Assembly (NCBI GenBank): GCA_019096065.1
Contig: JAGUCH010000003.1
Span: forward strand, 434,001 to 498,000
Reading direction: 5' to 3'
DNA from: Paracyclopina nana
Taxonomy: Eukaryota; Arthropoda; Copepoda; Cyclopoida; Cyclopettidae
DNA length: 64,000 nt
Below the pieces are notes generated by a model. The model did not search any database and was not told the DNA's origin. It saw nothing but the letters and a program-made list of their open reading frames with translations. Every line of letters starts with the position of its first letter. The stretch's first letter is position 1. Both the position numbers and the translations under genes were made by a program. Shown here in pieces: positions 1 to 15,422 of the stretch.

Positions 1-606
1 GTAGCATTTCATTCCAGTGGCCTTGTCTGGACAGTCTCGTGACAAGTGGCCGTTCTTGCCACAATTGTAGCAGGACATGTCAGCATGTTTGTCAGGGCAC
101 TCGCGGGAAAAATGTCCGGTTTTGTTGCAGTTGAAGCAGGGATTGTCTCCAGCCTTTTCAGGACATTCCCTGGAGAAATGTCCTGGTTTGTTGCACTTGA
201 AGCACACATTGTCAGACGATTCATCAGCAAGAGCAGCTTTTTCAGCAGCCATTTTCTCAGGGCATTGCCTAGACATGTGGCCAGTCTTCTTGCAGTTATA
301 GCACTCTGTGGTTTCCCAGTCGATCTTTTGCTTTTTGATAGTGTTCTTGGTCAAATCTTCGTCTTCCTCTTCCTCTGAAGAAGAGGAGTCGGAATCAGAG
401 TCCTCGGAGCCCTCGGAATTCTCCGGCGCTTTCCGTTTCTTCATGTTCTCCTGATAGCTCTTGAAGATTTCACCGATTGAGACAGCACTTTCATGATTCT
501 TCTCAGTAGGGTTGAAATTGGCTTCTTTGCAGAACTTTTCCACAATCTTGGGAGAGCAATGTGCTTTTAAGTGCTGAAAAACGAGCAACTCGGGAGTCAC
601 AGTCAT
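1..606 (-). CDS. CCHC zinc-knuckle protein (3' end beyond window)
   Basis: Read on the minus strand, one uninterrupted frame runs from an ATG at 606-604 to the left edge, giving the first 202 residues without a stop. Residues 1-60 form a helical segment (MTVTPELLVFQHLKAHCSP) that recalls the LisH-like start of NOLC1-type nucleolar proteins. An acidic Ser/Glu/Asp run follows (about 70-88), then a basic patch. At least four zinc knuckles of the C-x2-C-x4-H-x4-C type follow: CYNCKKTGHMSRQC, CFKCNKPGHFSREC, CFNCNKTGHFSREC and CYNCGKNGHLSRDC; a fifth seems to start at the edge. Knuckles of this type bind single-stranded nucleic acid in CNBP-like and RNA-processing proteins. No introns are seen. 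It diverges from RRP1, so the two may share a promoter. The coding frame is well supported; the exact family is not, and a nucleolar RNA-binding role is an inference. Confidence 0.8.
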   Translation of the reverse strand, partial: MTVTPELLVFQHLKAHCSPKIVEKFCKEANFNPTEKNHESAVSIGEIFKSYQENMKKRKAPENSEGSEDSDSDSSSSEEEEDEDLTKNTIKKQKIDWETTECYNCKKTGHMSRQCPEKMAAEKAALADESSDNVCFKCNKPGHFSRECPEKAGDNPCFNCNKTGHFSRECPDKHADMSCYNCGKNGHLSRDCPDKATGMKCY

Positions 607-854
607 TTTTGAACGAATGATTTGCTGTACGGTTTTAAAAGCACGTGTTGTTGTGAAACTTTTCCGCGAAATCGCGCAACCTTGTCAACAGCGTTATCTG
701 TTACTTTCGAGAACAAAATATGATAATGTGGCTTTTTTGTCAAAAAAATCGCTTTAATACTATGATTTTGTCTGGGAGCCTTGTATCAGCTGTTGTTACA
801 GCGCTTGATCACAACAAAACTTTTCACGTGCGGAATCGCAACAGAAAATAGAAA
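607..854. promoter_or_regulatory. divergent intergenic region, zinc-knuckle gene / RRP1
   Basis: These 248 bases separate two divergent start codons, so both promoters must lie here or overlap the first exons. No TATA box is placed convincingly. A stretch near 652-682 (ttttccgcgaaatcgcgcaa core) resembles one at about 30372-30400 upstream of the UBR gene. Assignment as a bidirectional promoter is inferred from position only. Confidence 0.4.
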
Positions 855-3243
855 ATGAAGTCCAAACCGAAGAATAAGGGCAAACGATTCGTGCCAGCTC
901 AGAAGAAACGAAACTTGGCCGCGGTTTCGCCTGAAGTCTTGTTTGCGCAAAAGTTGGCTGCAAACGATCCCATTTTGCGGAATCGCGCCGTCAAAAAGCT
1001 CACAAAATGGCTGAAATTGCGGAGCGAAATGACGACCCAAGAAGAGCTGATGAAATTGTGGAAAGGACTGCACTATTGCTACTGGATGTCAGACAAGCCT
1101 CTTGTTCAGGAGGAGCTTGCTGAGGGCATTTCCAGCTTGATTCGTTGCTTCAATCCTGGATCGGAGCAGCAACTGACTTTCATCCAATCTGGTCTTGTCA
1201 CAGAAGGCCGTGAATGGGTGGGCATCGATCAGTGGCGCATGGACAAGTTCATGATGTTAGTTAGAAGGTAGATCATTCTTATTACTTTTAAAGTAGCATC
1301 AATTCCCAACTTTAATTCGTATTAGGTTTCTGCGTCAAATCTTTCAAAGTTTGGCCAACAACAACTGGTCACACAGCGATAAGTTGACAGATATGTTTCA
1401 TAAAAATGTGGTTAGCAGCACTGAGGCAGCCTTGGGATTTAGGCTGCATTTTACAGACATTTATCTGGAAGAGCTGGCCAAGGTGGGCGGCGAGAATTTG
1501 GCCGGCCAAATCATTCTGGATATGATTCAGCCTTTTGTGAAAGAACTGTCTCAAGGTTCCGACGACCGGTTAGCCAACCACATCACGGAGCGCATTTTCA
1601 GGCATTTGATGAGGCAAAGTGATCTCGGTATTGCCCATGATGAAGCGTTGGACAATGACGACGATGATGATGATCATATGGAAGTGGAGGAATCCACTGA
1701 GGAGCCTTCAGCCTCTGCTGAAGAGTCTGACGAAGAGGAATTGGGGAGTGTTGCCGATCCTAGGGCCGGAAATGTCAGCGTGACGTTGCCTCAGTTGAAT
1801 CCAGATTTCAATATGCTTGCAGAGCATTTGTTCAAGATTGGCAGCAGTAAAGAGGTGCTGGCTCGAAGGCGGTCAGTGCTCTACGATCTTACGAAGCAGC
1901 TCAAAGACATGTCCCAAAATGTTTACCCACTCATGCCTGATTTGAGTGAACTTGAGTCCCAGATTCCCAAGGTCAAGGTGGGAAAGCTTGCCAAGAAGAA
2001 AGCCCTGGAAGAAGTACGGAGGGAGGAACAGATTAAGTTAGAACGGGAAGAGTTTAAAAAGGCCCTCAAAAGGAAGAAAACCGAAGTTATCCCAACTGAG
2101 GAGCCAACCGAAGATGGCGATAATTCTTCACATAATGAGGAAGCTGATGTGGAAGAAAAGAAAGAGGAGGATGTCAAGCCGCCCCAATCAAAGAAGCTAA
2201 AGAAAAATCTTGCAAAATCCCCTCAAGAAGAAGTAGTCTCATCTCCTAAGAAACTGAAAAAGCTGAAAAAAGGAATAAAGGAGCCTAATTCAGCTGTGAG
2301 CAGTGATGCTGAAGAAGCGACTCCCAAAGAGCTCAAGAAAAAAAAGAAGCCTCAAGACGAGAACTCACCTGCTCAAGAAAGTCCAAAAATCAGTGCTCAG
2401 CACAATGAGGAAGCAGAGACACCCAAAAAGCTCAAGAAGAAGAAGAAGCTGAATCTAGTGAATGCCATAAGCGAACCTGAGACGCAAGAAGCGGCGGAGA
2501 CTCCTAAAAAGAAAAAGAAGAAATCTCGAGAGGAAAAGGCTGCAGCGAGTCCTGTCCGGAATGACAGCCCAGCCATAGCTAACGAGCCTGTCACTCCTTT
2601 GAAAGTTAAAAAGCTCAAAGGTGAAAAGTCTGCTGATTCACCCTTGGTTAAAAAAGCGAAGAAAAACACTCCTTCAGTTAGTAGTGATTCAGGACTTGAC
2701 CTGACGCCTAAAATTCACAAAAAGGAGCCTCAGGAATCAAGTCCCAAGCAGAAGAAGAAGAAGAAAAGCAAGAAGAGCTTGGACAGCAATGCAGAAGACG
2801 AATCTGGCCTTGACGCTTCGAATAGCGAGGAGAAGAAAATATTCGACGATGACGACTGGAATCCAGATGGAGGCCAAATCAAGGCCACTCCCAGTCCCTC
2901 CCACCTCTTTTTCAAAAAGTCCAAATCCCAAAGCGCGGAGACTCTGAAGCAGAGCACCAAGCACTTGTCCCTGTTGGAGAAGAAGCGTCGCATCAGCTTT
3001 GCTCTGTCGCAGAACAAGTTCTCCAACTTCAATGACATTGATCGGTCGATGCAGGACTCTCCGGACATCCCCTACGCCCCTGACAAGAAGCCCAAGCAGG
3101 GTGTGTTGAAGATCAAGTCTGCCAACAACACACCGAACAGCGTGCCCTCGTCCAAGTCTGTGCTTTTGCACAACACCAAAATCAATGGGAAAAGCAAGGC
3201 AGCCAAAAAGCTGGGCATCAACTACAACAGGGTGTTTTTCTAA
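855..3243 (+). CDS. RRP1: Ribosomal RNA processing protein 1 homologue
   Basis: Two exons, 855-1267 and 1326-3243, join in frame across a 58-base intron to give 776 residues. Residues 1-230 are the Nop52/RRP1 domain: KLAANDPILRNRAVKKLTKW near the start, then LWKGLHYCYWMSDKPLVQEE. The family acts in the nucleolus in 27S/5.8S pre-rRNA processing for the large ribosomal subunit. The rest is low-complexity, with an acidic run (about residues 245-275) and repeated SP/TP-K-x-L-K-K-K-K units typical of nucleolar tails. Near the C-terminus KKRRISFALSQNKF carries an RVxF-like RISF. Human RRP1B docks protein phosphatase 1 at the equivalent place, so PP1 binding is plausible but inferred. The ATG at 855 is the first in the domain frame. 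An AATAAA begins at the last base of the stop codon (3243). Confidence 0.93.
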
Positions 3244-3295
3244 ATAAAGAAGCCACATGCTGTCAATATAGAGAAAGTAAAGTCTCCAATTTATT
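3243..3295. terminator. back-to-back poly(A) signals of RRP1 and ACSL
   Basis: AATAAA for RRP1 lies at 3243-3248, overlapping its TAA. TTTATT at 3290-3295 reads AATAAA on the minus strand and is the first such hexamer I noticed downstream of the ACSL stop. The cleavage sites would fall within tens of bases of each other, so the two convergent 3' ends abut or slightly overlap. Confidence 0.6.
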
Positions 3296-3568
3296 TGATC
3301 AATATGGATTTTTATCCCAGAGAGCTAGGACTTGTGATTTGGCCAGAGAGTCCATCTTCCTCAAGGCCTTTAGAGTGAGCCCCCTGAGCTAGCTTCTACT
3401 ACATCAGCTTTTTATAGACTTTTCATAGTTATCGTAAAATTGTTGTATGGTGTTTGACGGAGGTATTCACTTTTCAAAACTTGTGGTGGAAACTAATTAA
3501 AAAGATATTGAGCTCATTCGGAAGGTAGATAATAGTAGATGATTGGGGAATGTTGAGATAGTTCAGTG

Positions 3569-6797
<3,229 letters not shown>

Positions 6798-8045
6798 AGT
6801 TATTGTAGTTTTGAAGGGTCACTGCAAAAAGCCGGTTATTTGTTGTGGTCCCGTTCCTTTTGCCATCTGCTAGCTTCTCTACATCACAGCTGAGCTACAT
6901 AAATCAAGCTACCTGAGGTTGCGAGCCTGCTTCTATATATATATTTTCGGTTTTTTCACCACCACCACTTTAGATGGCGCCACCGTAGCGGGAAACAAAA
7001 TACCAGATTTGGATTTCATCGCTGTGTGCGCTTTTGGCATTTTTGACGCTTTATTGGCGAAAATGTGAGGCATCACTCGCAATTTCCGCTAAAGCAAATA
7101 GCGGCTCCATCTTGCGGATAAATATTATGTTGTATAAAATTGATTGATTTTTTCTTACTGTATGCATAATGCGTTACTATAAGAATACCTCAGGCTAGAA
7201 GCCATAAAAGGTCAAAAAACGCAAATGTTATCACACAACTGTTTTTTCTCACACTATAAAGTGACTCACAGCACAATGAACTTACTTTGTTGTGTAGTAA
7301 GTGGCTATAACATCAAATGCTGACTGCAGCAATTCGACCTTGCACTGAATGCTGTAGAGTGAACTCCTCCTTGATGAAAACTCTCCTTTTCCTCTTTTTA
7401 TTGTAGTGACAGCTGATCCAAATTTTTCACTATATATGCTCTGCCAAAAGTGGAGTTTTGCCAAAAAGCTGCTACTCTACCAGCATCAACGTCACATGTA
7501 CTCACGTGTAGAAAGCAGTGGAAAGCTGCTTAAAAGCAACTTACCTTTTTCTTCTAGCAGTAATTCCTCTTCAACTTTAGACTATTTTCTCAAAAAGAGT
7601 TGCAGTTGTTGTTAGCAGAGGCTCATTCTGCAAAGAGTTGGTTGAACAGTGGTGAAAAAGAGAAAGCTCCTTCTGCTGTCCACTTCCCTGGACATATAGA
7701 GGCTTTCCCTTCATAGCACATCCTTTCTGAGTTAGAGCACCTCGAACCTCACGCCACTTTACGTCAGAGCTCTCTGAGCCAATGAGGCAATTAGAAAGCA
7801 ACCTTGGAAGCAATGTGACAACCACCGTGGCCATTCCGCAATCACTCAACCTAACTGTATTTCAATGCTTACAAAGTATGGTACAATGATAATTAAAAAG
7901 ATGCATGAGCAAGTATTTAAAGGTGGAAAAGAACACTGATGATTGGAAGTCTGTCCTCTCTCTCTCTGATTCTGCTTTTTAAAGTCATTTTACATAGCAT
8001 ATTCTAAAGTGTAATGGCACAGGTCTCTTGAGAAAGCAATTATAT
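6798..8045. other. intergenic region without a supported gene
   Basis: This lies between the ACSL start and the 3' end of the next minus gene. It is AT-rich with a short TATATATA run near 6936. The open frames present are short, unspliced and match nothing I know (for example 7577-7849 minus). It probably holds the ACSL promoter and the neighbour's 3' flank. Confidence 0.5.
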
Positions 8046-9952
8046 TCAGTAGTCCGGCCATTGCCACTGTCTGATGGGCTTATTATTGATAATGCGGGTT
8101 TGAACGCCCTCTTTGGGTACGGTTCGCGTAACTCGGTTGTAAAAATCACTGGAAGCTGCACGTGGGTTGAGTATGAAGCTGGGGAAAAGGCGGCTCGGTT
8201 CCTCCTCGATGCCGGATCGAGATTCTGCCACGAGCCTCTTCCCATAGACGGTGTCTTCATCGAAACTGGTTAAGCCGAAATGGATGGAGCTTCCCACAAC
8301 GCCTGCCGTTTGGCCGTTTTTGAACACAACTTCCTGGCTACTTTTATTTGGCTCATCTGGCAGCTGCTGCTTCACGAGCAGCTGATACTGGGGAGAAGGA
8401 TGGCTTAACCGGTTTGAGATGGGATACAGTTGATCAGTTGCTAAAAGGCTGGAGGTGGGACTCTTTGATGAGCTACTGCTGGGAGCTGAAATGAGGTTAT
8501 TTTGAGAAAATGATGGTGATGGGCTGAGTGAGTTGAAAGAAGGTGATTTGGTGCTGCTGTACCTGAAGGGGCTGAACCGGTTAACTAAAGGTGGATGGGA
8601 GTCAAATTGGTCATTGTTGAATAACCGGTTGGCAGTGGGTTGCTGATTAGCTGAGTATTGAACTACTTTGAACTGGTTTCCTTCATCCTCAAAGGACTGG
8701 AACTGGTTAGGCTGCTCAGAGTTCTCTTTGAAGTAGGGGGAGGCAGGCAGGAAACCAGATGTGTAGTCTCTCCTGTGCTCCTCACTCCTCTTTGGGAAGA
8801 AGTTGAAGGTGGCGCCACCTGACGGCGGAGGAGTTGCCAGGCCTTTGGAATCATACACATAGGGCAGGGCAAGATTTGAGGTAGTTGTTGGGCTGTCATT
8901 GGGGTCAACTTGTCTGGAGGGCCTTTTAAAGTGGCCACTGCTGCCAGGCCTTGGCCTTGGCCTGCGCCTCCTCACAGGATTGGTTGGAGTCCGGTCAGGT
9001 CCATTGGCAATCAGAGACTTGATTCGCCTGCCAACCACTCGTTTGTACAATTTTTTGTCATTGATCACTTTGGGATTGCGGTGGAACTTTGTCCCGATCT
9101 GATTTGTCCTCACGTACCTAGTATTACATAGAGAAAACCGGTCAAGCTTCATCGGAACTTTTTCCTAGATTGTCACGGAACCTCTCTTGTCCATTAACAT
9201 TCTTATTATAAACATATATATTTATGTATGGCTTACGGTGTGTAGTGTTTGTAGCCCTCGTTAAGGATGTTCATGTCAGAAATGAACTTTTCCTCTCCTC
9301 TCAAGATTCGCATCTGCAAAAGCGTAAGGTAAAAACATGCTAATCACGCAACCTTCGACGCATTTCGGCGGAAGTGATATCTTAAGGTCTCTGACCTTCA
9401 CGAAACATCGTGAAGAAATCAATCACTTGCACCTCATCAAATATTTGCTCTGTCTGAGTGGTGAAAAGTGTGAGGTTTTCACAAAAATATGGTGATTCCT
9501 TCTATGCATAATGTATTTATACTCACAATTCGAGGTCCTCCAGTTTTCAAGAGCCAAATGAACTCGTAAAAGTTGTGCCTTGGGACTAGATCAGGTCGAG
9601 CAAAAATCAACGCAGACTCAAAATCACCAGCTCTTAAAGCTTGCTGCCATCCTCCATATTCACCTAAAGACAATTAAACATAATTTCCTAGAGTACCATT
9701 TATGGGCGAAAAGTGAGCTTACATGGAGGAACGGGGAAGTAGGGATTGGAATCTGACAAAACGTTGCTGTACTCCGCCAACTTGTTGATGATGATGAAGG
9801 GTGAGCATCTCGGGACTGGAGCTGGTACCAAATCAAGCTCCAGCAGCAATATCAAAGCCACGAAAAATAACTGCAAAAAAATGGAAAACATTCTTCTTTG
9901 CTATACAATGTGAAGGAAGAATTTGCCATCTTACATGCTTCGGACTGCCCAT
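8046..9952 (-). CDS. Unrecognised secreted protein with Ser/Pro-rich tail
   Basis: Five minus-strand exons keep frame: 9935-9952, 9723-9870, 9527-9663, 9237-9313 and 8046-9117, giving 483 residues. The start MGSPKHLFFVALILLLELDL looks like a cleavable signal peptide whose hydrophobic core lies in exon 2. The ordered part (about residues 25-180) includes CEYGGWQQALRAGDFESALI and FYEFIWLLKTGGPRIMRIL. It is followed by a basic stretch with RRRRPRPRP near residue 190, which could be a proprotein cleavage site. The remaining roughly 290 residues are rich in Ser, Pro, Asn and Gln with no clear domain. I do not recognise the family and propose no function. The tiny first exon is chosen because its ATG and donor restore a signal peptide. 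An alternative Met inside the intron (at 9891) also reads into exon 2. Confidence 0.75.
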
Positions 9953-12900
9953 ATTTGTCAAGTTTATTGCTATGAAGATGACTCTCAGCTGTCCTGCAAA
10001 GAATACAAAATATGTTTATTTAGCGTACCTTTGAAAAATTAAAAATCGTGAGCTGGGAGCTGAAGTCATTACTTTAATAGCATGTGTGCTTATATCAACT
10101 TTTGACATTCATATGCAAGGAATCCGGATTTCTGACCGTTCATCTGAAGGCCATTTTATTCACGGCCATAATTTCAAGATGGATTTCCAATGCTATCTTT
10201 TATTTGACATCATCATTTCAGAGTTTTCAACACTTAATTATGAGGATGGCAGAAAACATTTCTGACCCTTAGGCTGCATGCATAATAATGATCTTCTTCA
10301 GTCACTATGGCATTCATTGTTTCCCCCAAAGAGGAGTTGAAGGCCACCAAACCACCACCCACCAAATACCATTCACGTCAAAGGAGAAGAAGACTAATTC
10401 ACCTAATATGAAAATGTACTCTTCTTCCATTTTGTAGCTAGATTGAGTTGTTTCCTACTTTTTTTGGCTACATATGTCAGACAGTGAAAATGCAGCTCTT
10501 GTCCATAAATGGGAAACGTTTTCTTGGTTGCAAGCTTTATATTCATGAATTCAAGAGACTTGAATCGTGATCCACATTAGAAGCCAATCGAAGGCCTTGA
10601 ACTTGGGAAACGTGAAAAATGCCCAAATACATTTATTCGGAAGAAAAGTGGGAAAATTGCGAGATCACAAAACAAGATACTTCTTTAGATACTAAATGTA
10701 GTAAAGTATGGTGCAATATATTGACAAAGAAAGGAAATGATGAAAATTTGAAGGGTCCTTGGCTTCAACTGTTCAAAGTGACTCCTTCGGTCAATATTTG
10801 AGCGTACATATGGCCAACGTGCCAGGATTCATGACACTTGTCAGAAAAACCGATTAGTACAACGCATGCATACAATTAACACGTGTCCACTCAACTGATG
10901 AAGCAATTACATGCAAAGCACGTGAAAACCAACTTTGAACAGATGTGCACAAGCCACATTTCCTAATTATTCCTTCCAAAAGATACAAAAATTGATCTCA
11001 TATTTGGCACCTTTTAAAGGGACTTTTTTAAATCGAGACCTATCAAATCCACAGCCAAAAGTGAAGAGTCTACCAAATAATGGAGGATTTTTTGGCTCAT
11101 CATTACCCAAAAGTGACTTATAGGCATTTTACATGGAGAAAGTGCGAAATAATGAAAATGTAGCCTTTTTGGCAGCTTTTAAGCATATGATTTGCAAGGT
11201 AATTTTGCAAAATGCAATTACCACAACTGGGCAAGTTGGAGCAACATGATTTGGCAAAAGTGCGCGCATATTTTGCGTGACTCCTTCATTTTGTTTGTGT
11301 TAATACATTGAAGGAAGTTGCGCTTTAGCGAAATGACGAGATCAACTCTAAGTTAATAATGCTCATCTTGCCAAGAGAATATTCAGTCATAGACCCCAAC
11401 TTTATGAGCGTTGTTGTGACCAAGGCTGCCAATTCAAGGCTGCCAAGCAAAAAAAGGTATGACACAACAAGGCAAAAAAAGAGGCATATCATGAATACTT
11501 TGACCATGAAGATGCAGTATTTTAAGTTGGTTACTATGTGAAAATTAGCTGGTTGATATTCATCATGCAGGGACAGCATTATTTAAATATTTATCATTTG
11601 TTGATTGAAATGATTTATTCGAATTGCATGACCTTCAGTTTGCTGCTCTTGCTTTTACGCGACATCAACGTTTCTGTTCCAAGATTTGGTGACCTACTAC
11701 ACAATGATGCAGCCATAGGGAAGAAGAAGAAGACCTTGCAAAAAGTGTTTTAAATGTCAGCTTCAAGACTTGCGCTGTAATAGTATACTACATATATGCC
11801 GACTTTTAATGGAAGCAATTTCGCAAATTGGCCTAAAAATCCCGATTTGTTGTGGTCAATGGCTTTCAATGTATATACCTTTATAAGGAATATTGCTTTT
11901 AAGTGAGATTTGATTAAGCGTAAAAATTGGTGCCAAGGCCAACCCTGAAGAAGTAGAAGAAGATCCTTCTTTAGATCTTCAAAGTTGGAATAAGTGTTGC
12001 AATAAACAAAGATTCACATCTTGTACGGAATATTGAATTTCACCCTTTTTTTATAAATGAGTATCTGAGAGCAAGTGAAAAAAAATACAATTTATATACA
12101 GAATAATTAAAGTGGCATTTTTTTCACGAAAAAACCACCGCCATCAATTCATTATGTGATGCAATTGCTACGAAACACATCGGAAGCCATCAATTAACGG
12201 CAAAACAGGTCGACTGTGCTTTATTTTCCCGAGAAATATAGGGCTGCATGCGGTAACTCAAGTATAACAGTGCATAAATATGTTTCTCGAGCTTCTTCCT
12301 GGAAGCGGGAATTAATTTGCAATTTAGCAATTCACAAATCCACTTCTATGAACTTGAACTCTATAATGTACAATGAAAAATCAAGAAAACTCATCTGTCA
12401 TCCTTTTTACATGAACGCACTAAAAATGAGCTTGTACGCTTTAATTGTAAAACGCGCCCGCGCGTTGAAATCTCCCACTTGCTAACGTAAAAATGTAATA
12501 ACAGGAGATTATACACTTGAGTTCCATAAGGAAACCTTTTTCCGGCGCTGAGAGACCAGAGGCTCACAGGGCGGATTAAATTGGATGTTTTTAGCAATTG
12601 TGCCCCGCTGTGAGCGCGGTAAGGTGCGGTGTACGCCACAATAACCAACATAAGGAGTGAGAATGAGCGGAAGATGAGCAAAGCTCAACTTGGTCTTGTC
12701 CTTGACATCAAGAAGATCCTTTTGTCGCACCAGAAAAACCATAGCCAAAAGATATGGCTACTTTTTCGAAAAATGCCATATGCTCTTCAATTTTGGCTCC
12801 ACTTTTGCCCAGGCAGACAAATCCAGTTTTCTCCAGGATCAAGGCCATTTTCAGTTGGCCAAATATTAAAATATATGCTATTCATATTATGGCCTATTAT

Positions 12901-13533
12901 TCTCTGTAAACTGTGAAAAAGGCCAATCCCATCAATCAGGTTGTGTGTGTATGCAGCACATCAAACTGTACTTGTCAAATTCTCACGTGGATACATACTG
13001 TAAGCTTCATTTCCTCATGGGTGTGTTTTACGAACAGTTAGGATTCCGCACTCAACTGATGGATAAATGACCCCGAAAATTCGTACCAAGAGGATGAGCT
13101 ACTCAAATGAAAATTATCCCATCATCATCGGCTCATTGAATGGCAATTTGGAACCTTTGATCCATCTGGCTACAATAATTCACCTTAATGTGATATCACC
13201 TGCAATTTCAGCCATAATTGGGGATTGGCATTCGTCAGCAATTTATCATAAATGACCTTACATCCACAGTTGAACAAAGTTCAAAGTTGATGCCAACATT
13301 ATTTTTTATAATGTTTGAAGCTAACTGTTCAAGAGCCAAACCCAAGTTGCAAGTTCACTGACATGTTATGGGACAATTTGCCCAGAATTACGGGGAATGT
13401 TTCATTCTGTGCATAATAAACACAATGGGAATTTGTCATATGCAATCCTGGTTTATAGTTTTCTATACTTGCTGAAATACTTGAGTTAGAATTCAGTTTA
13501 CCGAACCGACTCTGCCTTAATTTTAAATACAAT

Positions 13534-13930
13534 ATACTGTAATAACATTTCCACGTGTTATAATTCAGTTTTTTAACGCACTCACTTCGCTCGTACTTGT
13601 AAAGTGGCACTCGTGTTTTTCAATTTTAAAATCCTCTCTCAGCTAATTAATTACACGACATAATGTGCCCTAGCTTGAAATAAGTAAATACGTATTATGT
13701 CCAGGGATTCAATTTTGGAGGAAATGAAGTAATCTTATTTTTACCATTTTCTGGATAAAAATTATGGCATGATTGGGATTCGAACCTCAGAGGGCTGAAT
13801 CTGTGCAGCATTCAACAATCTCGTGAAATTACACTCCTCGCAGGCTCGGGCTAGTAAAGCTTAACTCGTGTTTTTCCATTCTAAAATCCTCCCTAATCTC
13901 TTTTACGGCCTCAAGCTTGATATAAATAAG
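13534..13930. repeat. decayed dispersed-repeat fragments
   Basis: The stretch around 13534-13574 (tgtaataacatttcc then cgtgttataattcag) matches the flank of the tRNA-related repeat near 24875-24922. The stretch 13605-13690 (tcgtgtttttcaatttta, then tcagctaatt and gtgccctagct) is a diverged copy of the foldback arm at 52247-52312, and 13855-13930 repeats part of it. A B-box-like gggattcgaacctc sits at 13775. These are old fragments of the repeat family seen again at 24-25 kb and 52-53 kb. Confidence 0.55.
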
Positions 13931-14957
13931 TAGATATACAAAGAGAAACGTGCTCAAAAGGTCGTTAGAACGTAAATTGTCAACTATTAAGTTATTTTTG
14001 ACAGCTTTTCTCTCGCGCAGTGCAAAAGTTCCCAAGCTTCATCTCGGAATTGCTTCAAAAGTGGCAAAATAATTAATGCCACTCTCACATATCATCAGCT
14101 TGAGACTTTAGACATGAATCTTGATTTTAAATGCCACGAAACAATTAGATAAGGAGATTGCATTTTATTAGTGGTTAGCCCTAACATAGCAACTTAAAAA
14201 ATAGTCGACAACAATTTAACAAATCAATCACTTGTGTACTGCAAGGCCGAAAATGCTGTCAAAATATCAAAAACATATACACATTCAAGGGAAAAATGTA
14301 AATAGTAGAGTTTTGCTCTTGACTGAACAAAATGGCTTTTTTGAGTATTTATGTCAACCAAATTGAAGGAATTGGAAACTTTCGCAAGATGATGGAATAA
14401 GCGGTTATGTCAGTCATGAATAATTGAAGCATAACATTCAAGTAGCCAACTATGTGTTACGTAACACCCTTACAAAAAAGAGGAGGAAACAATTTCAAGC
14501 CAATCTGGTGCCACGGATACATCTCATTCCGTATGGAAGCATGCAGCCAAATCTCTGGTCAAAAGGTCAAGAAAGAAGCAAAACTTTATGGTTTTAGGGA
14601 TGGGCTCATGATTGCAGTTAAAGTATAGATCCTTGGGATTTTCATAGTGAAGTGGGCAAACATATGGAAAAGGTGTCAAAAAATTAATAACGTCAGATTC
14701 TTACCAGATTTCTTTGCATCGCTTTGGCCTCAGGAATGATTAGCTCATCGACGCCAGATGGCGTCGCAAAACGGAATAAATAGCACTGGGAAAATCACAT
14801 ATGGTTGGTCAACTTCATTTCAGCCGGAACTTTCACCAAGACTTAAATATGTGGACAAAAATAAATAAATACGCGCGCCTTAAAGTATGTAATAAATAGG
14901 TGAAGGACTTCTTCACGCACGGAGAATCGCGCTTCGACTGAGCGGTCGACGGGATTC

Positions 14958-14985
14958 GATGCGTTCCGATGCGTCGGAACGCATC
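14958..14985. repeat. perfect 12-bp stem hairpin
   Basis: gatgcgttccga and its exact reverse complement tcggaacgcatc are separated by four bases. Nothing nearby explains it. It could be a protein-binding palindrome or chance. Confidence 0.6.
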
Positions 14986-15422
14986 ACACAACCGTCGCAA
15001 GATTCACACCAAAATCTAAATACGTGCTTTGTTTGCTATTCATTTTGTAAATGTACTTGACAACACGACCGAGTGCAATATTGGGATAGGCTATGAACAT
15101 TCAAAAAATATTTGCTCTAAATCAATATAATAGACTTTGGCAATTGCCCAATTCCTTGGAATTATGAAACTGAAATGAATTTTGATGAGAATATCAACTG
15201 CATTTTTATCCAATTAAGCTCTTGCCAGATTTCTTGTGAAACTTATGGTCTTGGTGCAAAATCATGATTTTTTTTGCTATCAATGATTAATAGCGCTACG
15301 GAAAGCTTTGCACAATATTTGTGCTATGATATGAATAGCGTCGCGTGATATGATGACACAAAATAATAGTGTCTATGCTGGCGAAAAGTGTTAAATCAAT
15401 AAAATTTTAAGGCCATACCAAA

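Larger units (their letters stand above)
9953..15422. other. 5.5-kb AT-rich region, no gene supported
   Basis: I found no spliceable frame here with recognisable protein similarity; the open frames are short and scattered. It contains decayed repeat pieces at about 13534-13574 and 13605-13690, a second similar piece at about 13855-13930, a half-tRNA-like B box at 13774-13788, and a perfect 28-base hairpin at 14958-14985. It may hold distal regulatory sequence for the secreted-protein or SPEC3 genes, or an untranslated RNA that sequence alone does not show. Confidence 0.5.

Noticed and set aside
1-378. Plus-strand frames opposite the zinc-knuckle gene
   Set aside because: They are shadows of the CCHC repeats; the minus frame shows conserved C-x2-C-x4-H-x4-C spacing.
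12391-12748. Two overlapping minus-strand frames of 80-96 codons
   Set aside because: Neither matches a known family nor joins to another exon; the lengths are within chance.
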